From CBDAQD01 sp965275905 (GTDB lineage: Bacteria; Pseudomonadota; Alphaproteobacteria; Rhizobiales; JAJFHC01), in assembly GCA_965275905.1 (NCBI GenBank), contig CBDHYJ010000076.1:1-64000 (forward strand): 64,000 nucleotides of DNA, written 5' to 3'. This document shows positions 8,483 through 17,096 of this stretch, piece by piece; positions within the stretch are counted from its first letter, which is position 1; each line of letters opens with the position of its first letter. The notes under the pieces were generated by a model. The model saw only the letters and a list, made by a program, of their open reading frames with translations, was not told the origin of the DNA and ran no database searches. The position numbers and the translations under genes are program-made.

Positions 8483-8665
8483 ATGTCACGCCTGGAAATG
8501 CAAGTTCACGTTCATTCTTTTGAGAACACCGAGGAACAGCTGAGTTTCGAGGTTCGCGAAGTCGTTTCCCTGCTTGCCGCCTTCCAGGCACAGGCGGAAT
8601 CGAGTGCGGCAAGCGAAGAAGACGATTACGATCCCTTCTCACCCGGATTCCCGGGAAATCACTGA
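8483..8665 (+). CDS. Small acidic hypothetical protein
   Basis: A 60-residue reading frame starting MSRLEMQVHVHSF with GGAG placed before the ATG. It continues LSFEVREVVSLLAAFQAQAE and ends in an acidic tail (EEDDYDPFSPGF). I do not recognise a family. A longer start at 8429 is possible but has no ribosome binding site. It is divergent from hsp20 and convergent with the DUF3047 gene, whose stop lies 10 bases away. The plausible start signal and amphipathic core make it a reasonable gene; no function can be given. Confidence 0.5.
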   Translation: MSRLEMQVHVHSFENTEEQLSFEVREVVSLLAAFQAQAESSAASEEDDYDPFSPGFPGNH

Positions 8666-8674
8666 ATCAGAAAG

Positions 8675-9418
8675 CTATCCGGTGCAAAGCGAGCGTATCT
8701 GGCCGTAATGAAACTCGACGTCTTCCCGGGTCTGGTCATTATCGGTCATCAGGGCGATCCCGTGCACGACGTCGATCGGGTCGCGCCCGAACGCTTTCCG
8801 GAAGTCCGCCAGAAGATCACGCGTATCTCTCTGCCAATCATCGTCGTCGCCGGCCCGAACCACGATGTTCTTGACGTAACCCTGGATGACGTAGCCCTGC
8901 GTATTCGGGCTATCGATCACGACTTCCGTGCTGTGTAGCTCGTTGGTCCAGACATAGCGCAGTACCGGAACCGGGGTGGGATTGAGCAGTGTGCCAGGAT
9001 CACCAAAAACCACGAATACAGAACCGGCGACATCATCACCCGACTTCTCATGCAGATTCGCGGACTCCTGGACTTCTTCGGCGGACCACTTGATCTCGAG
9101 ATATCTGCATTGCCTGGGATCGAAGCGCACCCGCCGGATCAAGACCGACGATGTTCCATCGGCGACCGCACGCAGCGCCGGTTCGTCATCGTACTCGACG
9201 CGTTCGTAGGTTGTCTGTCCGGACAGTTGAATGTGCCGCCACTGGTCACCGGGATACTTCTCCGGATCAAATACGACAGAATTCGACAAAACCTTGTCCG
9301 GAACAACGGACGTGTCCAACTCGTCGCTGCCGCCAAACGAACACCCGGCGATCCCCATCAAAGCGATCATCAGGATTACACTGGTGATGGGACCCGACGC
9401 CTTGTTACGCGTACTCAT
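8675..9418 (-). CDS. DUF3047 family lipoprotein
   Basis: About 247 residues. The N-terminus has a lipoprotein signal (ILMIALMGIAGC), with the cysteine as lipidation site, so it is probably attached to the periplasmic face of a membrane. The body matches DUF3047 by its pattern: SVLIRRVRFDPRQCRYLEIK, DDVAGSVFVVFGDP, LRYVWTN, and the late VVHGIALMTDNDQT. The family has a carbohydrate-binding-like beta-sandwich look, but its function is unknown. The start MSTRNK is preferred over an ATG eight codons earlier. It is monocistronic by position. Confidence 0.8.
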   Translation of the reverse strand: MSTRNKASGPITSVILMIALMGIAGCSFGGSDELDTSVVPDKVLSNSVVFDPEKYPGDQWRHIQLSGQTTYERVEYDDEPALRAVADGTSSVLIRRVRFDPRQCRYLEIKWSAEEVQESANLHEKSGDDVAGSVFVVFGDPGTLLNPTPVPVLRYVWTNELHSTEVVIDSPNTQGYVIQGYVKNIVVRAGDDDDWQRDTRDLLADFRKAFGRDPIDVVHGIALMTDNDQTREDVEFHYGQIRSLCTG

Positions 9419-9581
9419 TATATCGGCCGGGGGGATTTTCACGTCACCTCACGAAATTCGGTCGGAGAGTATACTCACCGTTTCCCCTGATCCGCCAGCC
9501 CAGAAGGCGAGCCGGTGCAAATGACCAGAGGCTGCAAAGCCGGCCTCAGCCCGGAATCTTGATCTTACCTTGAGCGGGATT

Positions 9582-9657
<76 letters not shown>

Positions 9658-9702
9658 GTACAGGTTTCCGCCCGCCATTGTGAACAACGGCCGAGCGGCC
9701 GG

Positions 9703-9731
9703 AAGTTAGGTCGGGCGGGCAAATTGTTCAA
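9703..9731 (-). promoter_or_regulatory. Candidate promoter of tRNA-Ala
   Basis: On the minus strand, TTGAAC (9726-9731), a 17-base spacer and TAACTT (9703-9708) lie about 45 bases before the tRNA 5' end. Sequence match only. Confidence 0.4.
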
Positions 9732-9773
9732 GAAAAACTTGATGCCTTTCGGTCATTCGACGCCGATCCGGCC

Positions 9774-10190
9774 TCAGCTTTCCTCTTCTTCCCCGGAGAC
9801 GCCACCTATCAGCCCGCTGACGTCATCGCCGTCTTCGTCGTCATCCTCGAGGAATGTGTCGTCATCCGAGGAGTCATCGTCTTCCAGTTCGACAACTTCG
9901 TCCTCGATGTCGGGGATATCCTCTTCGTTTTCAGAATCCGCTTCTTCGAGCGAAACAACCTCGACATCGCCGGTGTCTTCCGCCTCCTCCTGCTCTTCGG
10001 CAGGTTTCTCGGCAGCCGGTTTCGCGGCAGCCTTCGCGGCAGCCGGTTCGGCCCTTTTGGGAGTCGCGGCCGGTTCGAGAACGAATACGGCATCGCATTT
10101 CGGGCAGACAATTGGGTCTTTGCCCAGATCGTAAAACTTAGCGCCGCACTCCCGGCATAGACGCTTTGTTCCAAGTTCAGCTCTCGCCAC
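9774..10190 (-). CDS. FYDLN acid domain protein (TIGR02300 family)
   Basis: About 138 residues. The N-terminal zinc-ribbon-like part has two cysteine pairs (CREC in LGTKRLCRECGAKFYDLGKD, and CPKC) and the diagnostic FYDLGKDPIVCPKC. The rest is low complexity: an alanine/proline/lysine stretch, then a very acidic tail rich in Glu and Asp. The family is nearly confined to alphaproteobacteria and lies next to aroA; its function is not known. I chose GTG 10190 (VARAELGTKR), with AGGGAC before it, over the longer ATG frame at 10235. Confidence 0.88.
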   Translation of the reverse strand: MARAELGTKRLCRECGAKFYDLGKDPIVCPKCDAVFVLEPAATPKRAEPAAAKAAAKPAAEKPAEEQEEAEDTGDVEVVSLEEADSENEEDIPDIEDEVVELEDDDSSDDDTFLEDDDEDGDDVSGLIGGVSGEEEES

Positions 10191-10406
10191 GTCCCTGACC
10201 TCTTGGATCGCGAAAAAACGCGCTCCCATTGCCATGCCAAGGGCGCGCTGTCAAAAACAAATTCGACTCGGTGCCTGCTGCTGCAAGAGCGGGCGACACA
10301 AGGCCCGCGCGCGAACACACCCGCCCGGCAGAGTTCCGTGACTTGCAAAGCCGCGTGTGATAGGTACGCTGCGCCCGCCTGACCGGCCGAGCCAAAGAGT
10401 AATCGC

Positions 10407-11747
10407 GTGACCACAGCAACCCCATTTACGGCGAGCATGAGTGAGGGATTGTCGGGAACTGTCACTGTTCCGGGCGACAAATCTATCTCGCATCGTGCGC
10501 TTATCCTCGGCACGCTCGCGGCCGGGCAAACCAGAATCGAAGGGCTGCTCGAGTCCGAAGATATCATGGCAACGGCTGGCGCCATGCGTGCGCTCGGTGC
10601 CTCCGTTGAACAATCGGCCGACGGAGCGTGGATTGTGCACGGACCGGGCGCCGGAGCGCTCGACGAGCCGGCATCAGAACTGGATTTCGGGAATTCGGGA
10701 ACCGGCGTGAGGCTGGTCATGGGAGTGCTCGCAAGCCACGATCTGACCGCGAGACTGATCGGCGATTCCTCGCTTTCTCACCGTCCGATGGGGCGCGTGA
10801 TGGTTCCACTTTCCGAAATCGGCGCGCAATTCAATTGCGAGTCCGAGCAACGCCTGCCGCTGACGTTGATCGGCGCCCGGGATCCCCTGCCGATCGAATA
10901 TCGCCTGCCGGTCGCGTCGGCCCAGGTCAAGTCGGCAATCCTGCTTGCCGGCCTCAACACCCCTGGCAGAACGACAGTTATCGAGCCCGTTCTTACACGG
11001 GATCACACAGAAAGAATGCTCGGACATTTCCATGCCGATGTGACGATCGAGCAGACCGGCGCAGGGCGTGCGATCAGTGTCACCGGTGAAAAGGAACTGC
11101 AACCGCAGACCGTCAGGGTGCCGGCGGACCCGAGTTCGGCCGCATTCCCGATCGTCGCGGCTCTCATTACGGAGAAGTCCGATCTCCTGATCCCCGGCGT
11201 CATGATGAACCAGACCCGCCGAGGCCTGATCGACACACTCGTGGAGATGGGAGGCCGGATCGAGGCCATTTCCGAAGAGGAATGCAACGGCGAGCCGATC
11301 GCGGATCTTCGGGTGCGGACCAGTTCTCTTCGGGGCATCACCGTGCCGGCAGAGCGTGCCCCGTCAATGATCGACGAGTACCCGGTTCTCGCCGTGGCCG
11401 CTGCGTTTGCGGACGGGACCACAAGAATGGAAGGTCTGGGCGAGTTGCGTGTCAAGGAGAGTGACAGACTGTCCGCCGTGGCGACCGGGCTCAAGGAGTG
11501 TGGCGTCGCATGCGAAGAGGGCGAAGACAGCCTCGCTGTCACCGGCGGCAAGGTCCCCGGCGGCGGCGTGGTCACAACGTACCTTGACCACCGTATCGCC
11601 ATGGCGTTTCTCGTTATGGGCCTTGCCAGCGACGATCCGGTCACAGTCGACGACGTTGCAATGATCAACACCAGTTTTCCGAGCTTCATTTCGTTGATGA
11701 CTGCGGCAGGGGCGCGATTTGCCGCGAGCCCGGCGGTAACGGCATGA
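10407..11747 (+). CDS. aroA: 3-phosphoshikimate 1-carboxyvinyltransferase (EPSP synthase)
   Basis: Catalyses shikimate-3-phosphate plus PEP to EPSP, step six of the shikimate pathway to aromatic amino acids. Motifs: GDKSISHRA near residue 23, RPMGRV, SAQVKSAILLAGLN, MNQTRRG, RAPSMIDEYPVLAVAAAFA, ELRVKESDRLSAV and the C-terminal TYLDHRIAMAFLV. SAQ-V-K and N-X-T-R are class II features, yet the loop reads GNSGTGVR with glycine where the tolerant CP4 enzyme has alanine. At 446 residues it is a normal length. The GTG start follows a divergent gap to the FYDLN gene. It overlaps cmk by four bases (ATGA), as expected of one operon. Confidence 0.96.
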   Translation: MTTATPFTASMSEGLSGTVTVPGDKSISHRALILGTLAAGQTRIEGLLESEDIMATAGAMRALGASVEQSADGAWIVHGPGAGALDEPASELDFGNSGTGVRLVMGVLASHDLTARLIGDSSLSHRPMGRVMVPLSEIGAQFNCESEQRLPLTLIGARDPLPIEYRLPVASAQVKSAILLAGLNTPGRTTVIEPVLTRDHTERMLGHFHADVTIEQTGAGRAISVTGEKELQPQTVRVPADPSSAAFPIVAALITEKSDLLIPGVMMNQTRRGLIDTLVEMGGRIEAISEEECNGEPIADLRVRTSSLRGITVPAERAPSMIDEYPVLAVAAAFADGTTRMEGLGELRVKESDRLSAVATGLKECGVACEEGEDSLAVTGGKVPGGGVVTTYLDHRIAMAFLVMGLASDDPVTVDDVAMINTSFPSFISLMTAAGARFAASPAVTA

Positions 11748-12367
11748 TCATTGCCATCGACGGGCCGGCGGCGTCCGGCAAGGGAACGCTGGCGCGCCGG
11801 CTGGCGGACCACTACGGGCTGGCTTATCTCGATACCGGCTCGCTGTATCGCGCGGTTGCGCATGGTGTGCTTTCCAGCGATGGCGACCCGGCCAACGAAG
11901 AAGATGCCGTCGCTTCGGCACGACGGCTGGGCACCTACGACATCGACGACGCGGAACTCAGAACTTCCGACGTGTCACGCGCGGCATCGCATGTCGCGGC
12001 CATCCCGGCGGTCAGAGCGGCAATCCTGGACTACCAGCGCCAGTTCGCAGCAAAGCCACCGGGTGCGGTGCTCGACGGTCGCGACATAGGCACGATTGTT
12101 TGCCCCTATGCCGATGTGAAGCTGTTCGTGACGGCCAGCCCTGAGGCGCGCGCAAAACGCCGATTTCTCGAACTTTCAGCCTCGGGGGCTGATGTCACCG
12201 AGGGCCAGGTGCTGCTGGACCTCACCGAACGCGACCGGCGCGACAGCGGGCGGTCCGTCGCCCCCCTCACACAGGCCGCAGACGCCCACTTGCTCGATAC
12301 CACAAATTTGGATATAGAAGCGGCGTTCGAAGCTGCTGTCGGAATTATTGACGGCACTGAACCGTAG
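11744..12367 (+). CDS. cmk: Cytidylate kinase
   Basis: Phosphorylates CMP and dCMP with ATP. The P-loop is in IAIDGPAASGKGTLARRLAD, followed by GLAYLDTGSLYRAVA, the CMP-binding region VLDGRDIGTIVCPYADVKLF and the LID arginines around RAKRRF and ERDRRDSGR. The length of 207 is slightly short of the E. coli enzyme (227) but normal for alphaproteobacteria. The start overlaps the aroA stop. aroA-cmk-rpsA is a widespread proteobacterial order. Confidence 0.96.
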   Translation: MIIAIDGPAASGKGTLARRLADHYGLAYLDTGSLYRAVAHGVLSSDGDPANEEDAVASARRLGTYDIDDAELRTSDVSRAASHVAAIPAVRAAILDYQRQFAAKPPGAVLDGRDIGTIVCPYADVKLFVTASPEARAKRRFLELSASGADVTEGQVLLDLTERDRRDSGRSVAPLTQAADAHLLDTTNLDIEAAFEAAVGIIDGTEP

Positions 12368-12580
12368 CAGGGCGCGATCCAATCGGAACGGGCCCTATAG
12401 CTGTTTTCCGAACGAAAGCCTGTCTGCCAGTTCAAGTGAACAAGCCTTCGCGCGGGATAACCAGGATTTGGAGTCCGCAAGCACGCTGAACCCAACTCTG
12501 GACCAGGGGAACGCCCCCTTGCGGAAAGACCTTCGGAGACAACCGTTGGCCAGAATCAATCGACCTGTTTAGGAGCACCT

Positions 12581-14320
12581 ATGTCACAAATGAGCACTGA
12601 ATCTCTCAACCCGACCCGCGAAGACTTCGCGGCCCTTCTCGATGAAGCGATGGACGCCGGAACGGCGCAGGAAGGCACCGTTGTCGCCGGCAAGATCGTC
12701 GCAATCGAAAACGACATGGCCATCATCGACGTTGGCCTGAAGACGGAAGGCCGGGTTGCCCTCAAGGAATTCCATTCTCCCGGCAGCGACGTCAAGCTGA
12801 CTGTGGGAGACGAAGTCGAGGTCTATCTCGACCGCATTGAAAACGCGCTCGGCGAAGCTGTCCTGAGCCGCGAAAAGGCTCGGCGCGAGGAAAGCTGGGC
12901 CCGTCTGGAGAAATCATTCGAAGCCAACGAACGTGTCGAAGGCGTTATCTTCGGCCGCGTGAAGGGCGGTTTCACCGTCGACCTCGACGGAGCCGTGGCG
13001 TTCCTGCCGGGAAGCCAGGTGGATATTCGTCCGATCCGCGACCCGTCGCCACTGATGAACATTCCGCAACCCTTCCAGATTCTGAAGATGGACAAGCGCC
13101 GTGGCAACATCGTGGTGTCGCGCCGTGCCGTACTGGAAGAGACCCGTGCGGAACAGCGTCACGAGATCGTCGCCAACCTCCAGGAAGGACAGGTGGTCGA
13201 AGGCGTGGTCAAGAACATCACCGACTATGGCGCGTTCGTTGACCTGGGCGGTATCGATGGCCTGCTGCATGTCACCGATATTGCGTGGCGGCGCGTCAAT
13301 CACCCGAGCGATGTCCTGTCGATCGGCCAGTCCGTGAACATCCAGATCATCAAGATCAATCCGGAAACCCAGCGTATCAGCCTGGGCATGAAGCAGCTCG
13401 AGGCCGACCCGTGGGATGGCGTCGACGCCAAGTACCCGGTCAATGCAAAGTTCAAGGGAACGGTCACCAACATCACGGACTACGGCGCATTCGTCGAGCT
13501 CGAAGAGGGTATCGAGGGTCTGGTCCACGTGTCGGAGATGAGCTGGACCAAGAAGAATGTGCATCCCGGCAAGATCGTTTCGACGAGCCAGGAAGTCGAG
13601 GTCATGGTGCTCGAGGTCGACCGCAACAAGCGCCGGATCTCGCTCGGTCTCAAGCAGTGTGCGGACAATCCGTGGCTGTCCTTTGCCGAGCGGTACCCGC
13701 AGGGCACCGAAGTCGAGGGCGAAATCAAGAACGTCACCGAATTCGGTCTCTTCATCGGTCTCGACGGCGATGTCGACGGCATGGTGCACCTGTCCGATCT
13801 GGACTGGAACCGGTCCGGCGAGGAAGCGATTGCCGACTACAAGAAGGGCGATGTCGTCAAGGCTGTCGTGCTTGACGTCGACACCGAAAAGGAACGCATC
13901 AGCCTCGGCATCAAGCAGCTTGGCGGGGATCCGATGGACAGCGCCGGCGACCTGCGCCGTGGAGCGGTGGTTACCTGTGAGGTTTCGGACGTCAAGGACA
14001 ACGGCATCGAGGTCAAGATCGGTGACCAGGGCCTGGCGGCGTTTATCAAGCGCGCCGATCTGAGCCGCGACCGCTCCGAGCAGCGGCCCGAGCGGTTTGC
14101 CGCAGGAGACAAGGTCGACGCCCGTATCACGAGCATCGACAAGGCGGCCCGCAAGATCAACGTTTCGATCAAGGCCCTCGAGATCGCCGAGGAGAAAGAG
14201 GCTGTCGCCCAGTACGGCTCGACCGACAGTGGCGCCTCGCTCGGTGATATTCTGGGTGCCGCGCTCAACAAAGCTCAGAAAGACGATGAGCAGGGCGAAT
14301 CGGCCGAAGACAGCAAGTAA
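12581..14320 (+). CDS. rpsA: 30S ribosomal protein S1
   Basis: 579 residues with six S1 (OB-fold) repeats beginning at about residues 31, 113, 203, 288, 375 and 462. Repeats 3 and 4 carry the strongest motifs (KNITDYGAFVDLGGIDGLLH and TNITDYGAFVELEEGIEGLV); the last is more divergent. S1 binds mRNA leaders on the 30S subunit and helps start translation of weakly ribosome-bound messages. A strong AGGAG sits five bases before the ATG. A 213-base leader separates it from cmk; S1 often represses its own translation, but I saw no defined structure there. A terminator follows at 14331. Confidence 0.98.
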   Translation: MSQMSTESLNPTREDFAALLDEAMDAGTAQEGTVVAGKIVAIENDMAIIDVGLKTEGRVALKEFHSPGSDVKLTVGDEVEVYLDRIENALGEAVLSREKARREESWARLEKSFEANERVEGVIFGRVKGGFTVDLDGAVAFLPGSQVDIRPIRDPSPLMNIPQPFQILKMDKRRGNIVVSRRAVLEETRAEQRHEIVANLQEGQVVEGVVKNITDYGAFVDLGGIDGLLHVTDIAWRRVNHPSDVLSIGQSVNIQIIKINPETQRISLGMKQLEADPWDGVDAKYPVNAKFKGTVTNITDYGAFVELEEGIEGLVHVSEMSWTKKNVHPGKIVSTSQEVEVMVLEVDRNKRRISLGLKQCADNPWLSFAERYPQGTEVEGEIKNVTEFGLFIGLDGDVDGMVHLSDLDWNRSGEEAIADYKKGDVVKAVVLDVDTEKERISLGIKQLGGDPMDSAGDLRRGAVVTCEVSDVKDNGIEVKIGDQGLAAFIKRADLSRDRSEQRPERFAAGDKVDARITSIDKAARKINVSIKALEIAEEKEAVAQYGSTDSGASLGDILGAALNKAQKDDEQGESAEDSK

Positions 14321-14330
14321 ACAAGAACAG

Positions 14331-14353
14331 GGCCCCGGCATCATGCCGGGGCC
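14331..14353 (+). terminator. Hairpin terminator after rpsA
   Basis: A perfect 10-bp stem GGCCCCGGCA/TGCCGGGGCC with a TCA loop, 10 bases after the rpsA stop, followed by a short pyrimidine run (CCTCTTTCC) rather than a long T tract. It may lower read-through into sppA rather than stop it fully. Confidence 0.6.
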
Positions 14354-14377
14354 GCCTCTTTCCGGCGGCTGAAACAC

Positions 14378-15349
14378 ATGAGCCTCAACGCAGACATTCT
14401 CGCCGACCGCCGCCGTCTCCGGCGGCGTATGCAGGTCTGGCGGGTCGTCGCCGTTTGCGCGGTCATTCTTGCAATCATAGGAATCGGGATCGGCACAGCC
14501 GACCGTGCCGGTCTTTCGATTGGACGCGATCACATCGCGCGGTACGTGATTACCGGCACCATCCAGGACGACCTCGAAGAACAGAACCTGCTTCGCGAGA
14601 TTGGCGAGAGCAAATCCGCCAAAGCCCTGATCCTGTACATAAACAGCCCCGGCGGAACGACAGCGGGCGCTGAGGCGCTGTTTGACTCGATCCGCCGTGT
14701 TTCCGAGACAAAACCGGTGGTCGCCGTGCTTGGCACGGTGGCAGCCTCCGCGGGATATGCCGTTGCCCTTGGTGCGGACAGGATCGTTGCGCGCGGCAAC
14801 ACCATCACCGGGTCCATCGGCGTGATCATGCAGTGGGCCGAGGTGGCCGACCTGCTCGAAAAAGCCGGAATCCGGGTTGAAGAAGTGAAAAGCGGCCCGC
14901 TCAAAGCGGCACCGTCACCGTTCAAGAGAGCCTCTTCGGAGGCACGTGCGGCCACCGAATCAATGGTGCGCGATTCCTATGACTGGTTTGTCGGGCTGGT
15001 CAGGGACCGGAGATCCCTGGATCCCGACCGTGCCCGCGTACTCTCCGACGGCCGCGTCTATACCGGCCGGCAGGCCAAAGAGGTCAAGCTGGTCGACGCA
15101 ATTGGCGGCGAGACCGAAGCCGTCAAATGGCTGCAGGTCGAAAAGAAGATCCAGCGCAATCTGAAAGTGGTGGAATGGACGCGCAGCAGCTTCGAGGATC
15201 TCGGCCTTGGCGGTGCCGCACTCGCCTGGCTGCTCAAGGCGACCGGTCTGGAGGGCGTTGCATCCGTGTTACGGCTGAGCCAAAAAACGTTGCAGACTGA
15301 AAGACTTAATCTTGACGGTCTGGTTTCCGTTTGGCACCCTGAGCGCTGA
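14378..15349 (+). CDS. sppA: Signal peptide peptidase SppA, short (36K) type
   Basis: 323 residues, a membrane-anchored serine protease of family S49 that degrades cleaved signal peptides. After a basic N-terminus there is one membrane anchor (VVAVCAVILAIIGIGIG, about residues 24-42). Family motifs are ALILYINSPGGTTAGAEALF, KPVVAVLGTVAASAGYAVAL, the catalytic serine in ITGSIGVIM, and the probable catalytic lysine in SGPLKAAPSPF. Only the C-terminal catalytic unit is present, as in Bacillus SppA, not the tandem E. coli form. It lies between rpsA and ihfB, the usual place in Hyphomicrobiales. Confidence 0.93.
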   Translation: MSLNADILADRRRLRRRMQVWRVVAVCAVILAIIGIGIGTADRAGLSIGRDHIARYVITGTIQDDLEEQNLLREIGESKSAKALILYINSPGGTTAGAEALFDSIRRVSETKPVVAVLGTVAASAGYAVALGADRIVARGNTITGSIGVIMQWAEVADLLEKAGIRVEEVKSGPLKAAPSPFKRASSEARAATESMVRDSYDWFVGLVRDRRSLDPDRARVLSDGRVYTGRQAKEVKLVDAIGGETEAVKWLQVEKKIQRNLKVVEWTRSSFEDLGLGGAALAWLLKATGLEGVASVLRLSQKTLQTERLNLDGLVSVWHPER

Positions 15350-15405
15350 ACGTAGGGACCGAGATGCCCTCTGTAACGATAATCATGGCGGTTTGAGGGG
15401 GCGCT

Positions 15406-15705
15406 ATGATCAAGTCCGAACTGATACAAGTTATTGCCCAGGAGAATCCGCATCTCTATCAGCGGGATGTGGAGCGCATTATCAACACCATATTCGGTGA
15501 GATCGGAAATGCGCTGGCACGTGGCGACCGCGTGGAACTCAGGGGCTTTGGTGCCTTCTCCGTCAAGGACAGGCCGGCGCGGATCGGTCGAAATCCGAGA
15601 ACCGGAGCACCTGTTCATGTCAGCGCCAAGCGCGTGCCGTTTTTCAAGACAGGTAAGGAACTGCGCGAACGCCTGAACGGCAAGGACACGTCGACGGAAG
15701 ACTGA
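15406..15705 (+). CDS. ihfB: Integration host factor subunit beta
   Basis: A 99-residue DNA-bending protein of the HU/IHF family; it pairs with IHF-alpha (not in this window). It starts MIKSELIQVIAQENPHLYQR, with GFGAFSVKDRPARIGRNPRT covering the DNA-intercalating arm and PFFKTGKELRERLN the C-terminal helix. IHF commonly bends DNA between enhancer and sigma-54 promoter. GAGGGGG precedes the ATG. It is followed 15 bases later by a LapA-type membrane protein. Confidence 0.95.
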   Translation: MIKSELIQVIAQENPHLYQRDVERIINTIFGEIGNALARGDRVELRGFGAFSVKDRPARIGRNPRTGAPVHVSAKRVPFFKTGKELRERLNGKDTSTED

Positions 15706-15720
15706 CCGACCGCAAGGCTC

Positions 15721-16089
15721 GTGGCGCTCTGGGAGCGGTTGTTGAAGAAAATTCTGACATGGCTGTTCTGGGGTCCGGTCGCCATACTGGTGATCGGCGT
15801 CGCCGTTGCCAACAGGCATTCCGTTAAATTTTCTCTCGACCCCCTGTCGGCAAACGATCCCCTGTTTTCCGTCGAATTGCCCCTGTTCTTTCTGCTGCTG
15901 GCTGCGGTTCTCGTCGGTCTGCTGATCGGCGGCGTCGCCTCCTGGATCAATCAGGGCAAGTACCGCCGCGCCGCACGCGAAGGCCGGCACGACGCAGCGC
16001 GCTGGAGGCGCCAGGCCGAGACCGCGGAGCACCGGACGGAGGGGACATCGCCCGGGCTGGCCCAACTGCCATCACCGGACGCGCGCTGA
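15721..16089 (+). CDS. LapA / DUF1049 family membrane protein
   Basis: 122 residues with two transmembrane helices (about residues 9-26, ILTWLFWGPVAILVIGVA, and 52-73, LPLFFLLLAAVLVGLLIGGV) and a basic cytoplasmic tail. This is the lipopolysaccharide assembly protein A domain layout. In E. coli LapA works with LapB to control LpxC turnover; whether this short homologue does so is unproven. The start is a GTG with a poor ribosome binding site. It follows ihfB directly, a conserved alphaproteobacterial neighbourhood. Confidence 0.8.
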   Translation: MALWERLLKKILTWLFWGPVAILVIGVAVANRHSVKFSLDPLSANDPLFSVELPLFFLLLAAVLVGLLIGGVASWINQGKYRRAAREGRHDAARWRRQAETAEHRTEGTSPGLAQLPSPDAR

Positions 16090-16102
16090 CCCGTTCCGGC
16101 TG

Positions 16103-17062
16103 ATGCGTATCATAACGACAGCCGACTTCCACGACACAATCACAGTTCGCGAGATGGTCGAACAGCTGCGCAAGGCGTTTCGCGGCAACCTGGTCACTCC
16201 GCTGCGCCAGCAGTACACGATCGCGAGACCGGACAACGAAGACGCAACACTGCTGCTGATGCCGGCATGGACCGACATGAACGCTCAGGGGCATTCGCAG
16301 TCCGGCTACGTGGGCCTCAAATCTGTTACCGTGTTTCCCGGAAATTCCGATGCCGGAAAACCCTCCGTTATGGGCATATACACCCTGCTGTCAGGACGGA
16401 CCGGCGAACCGCTCGCGATCATCGACGGCCAGGAGCTGACCCTGTGGCGGACCTCGGCCGCATCGGCGCTGGCTTCGTCATACCTGTCGAGGCAGGACAG
16501 CGAGCGCCTGCTGATCGTCGGTGCGGGTGCGTTGGCGCCGCATCTTGTGCGGGCTCACGCGTCTGTCCGGCCGATCTGCAACGTTCTCGTCTGGAACCGG
16601 ACCCCCGAAGCGGCCGAGCGGCTGGCGTCGCAGCTCGACCGGCCCGATTTCCGCGTTTCCGTCACCGATGATCTCGAGGGCGCGGTTCGAGGCGCGCACA
16701 TTGTTTCCTGCGCCACCATGTCGACCACCCCGATCATATGCGGCGACTGGATCGCCCCCGGAACCCACATAGACCTGGTCGGCGGCTACCGTCCCGACAT
16801 GCGCGAGGCCGATGACGAGACCGTGCGGCGGTCCCGGATCTTTGTCGATACGCGTGACGGCGCGCTCGCCGAAGCCGGTGACATCATGCAGCCACTCGAG
16901 GCCGGCATCATCAATGCCGACGATATTGCCGGAGACCTTCACGAATTGACGCGGGGCGACAAAGCCGGCAGACGGTATTATGATCAGATCACGCTGTTCA
17001 AGTCGGTAGGAACAGCTTTGGAAGATCTTGCCGGCGCCATACTCCTGTTCGAACGGACATGA
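16103..17062 (+). CDS. Ornithine cyclodeaminase / mu-crystallin family protein
   Basis: 319 residues of the OCD family: NAD-binding enzymes including ornithine cyclodeaminase, ketimine and imine reductases and alanine dehydrogenases. The Rossmann region starts at RLLIVGAGALAPHLVRAHAS with VWNRTPEAAERLA after the second strand. The substrate side shows TLLLMPAWTDM, GYVGLKSVTVFPGN and the late YYDQITLFKSVGTALED. The actual substrate cannot be told from sequence. Thirteen bases after the LapA gene, so probably in the same transcript. Confidence 0.85.
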   Translation: MRIITTADFHDTITVREMVEQLRKAFRGNLVTPLRQQYTIARPDNEDATLLLMPAWTDMNAQGHSQSGYVGLKSVTVFPGNSDAGKPSVMGIYTLLSGRTGEPLAIIDGQELTLWRTSAASALASSYLSRQDSERLLIVGAGALAPHLVRAHASVRPICNVLVWNRTPEAAERLASQLDRPDFRVSVTDDLEGAVRGAHIVSCATMSTTPIICGDWIAPGTHIDLVGGYRPDMREADDETVRRSRIFVDTRDGALAEAGDIMQPLEAGIINADDIAGDLHELTRGDKAGRRYYDQITLFKSVGTALEDLAGAILLFERT

Positions 17063-17096
17063 CGCCGGTGCGGAGCCAACGGCCCGGAACGTGACG

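Noticed and set aside
12914..14533. A 539-residue open frame antisense to rpsA
   Set aside because: It is the mirror of a highly conserved gene, has no ribosome binding site and no family motif. GC-rich DNA often leaves such frames open.
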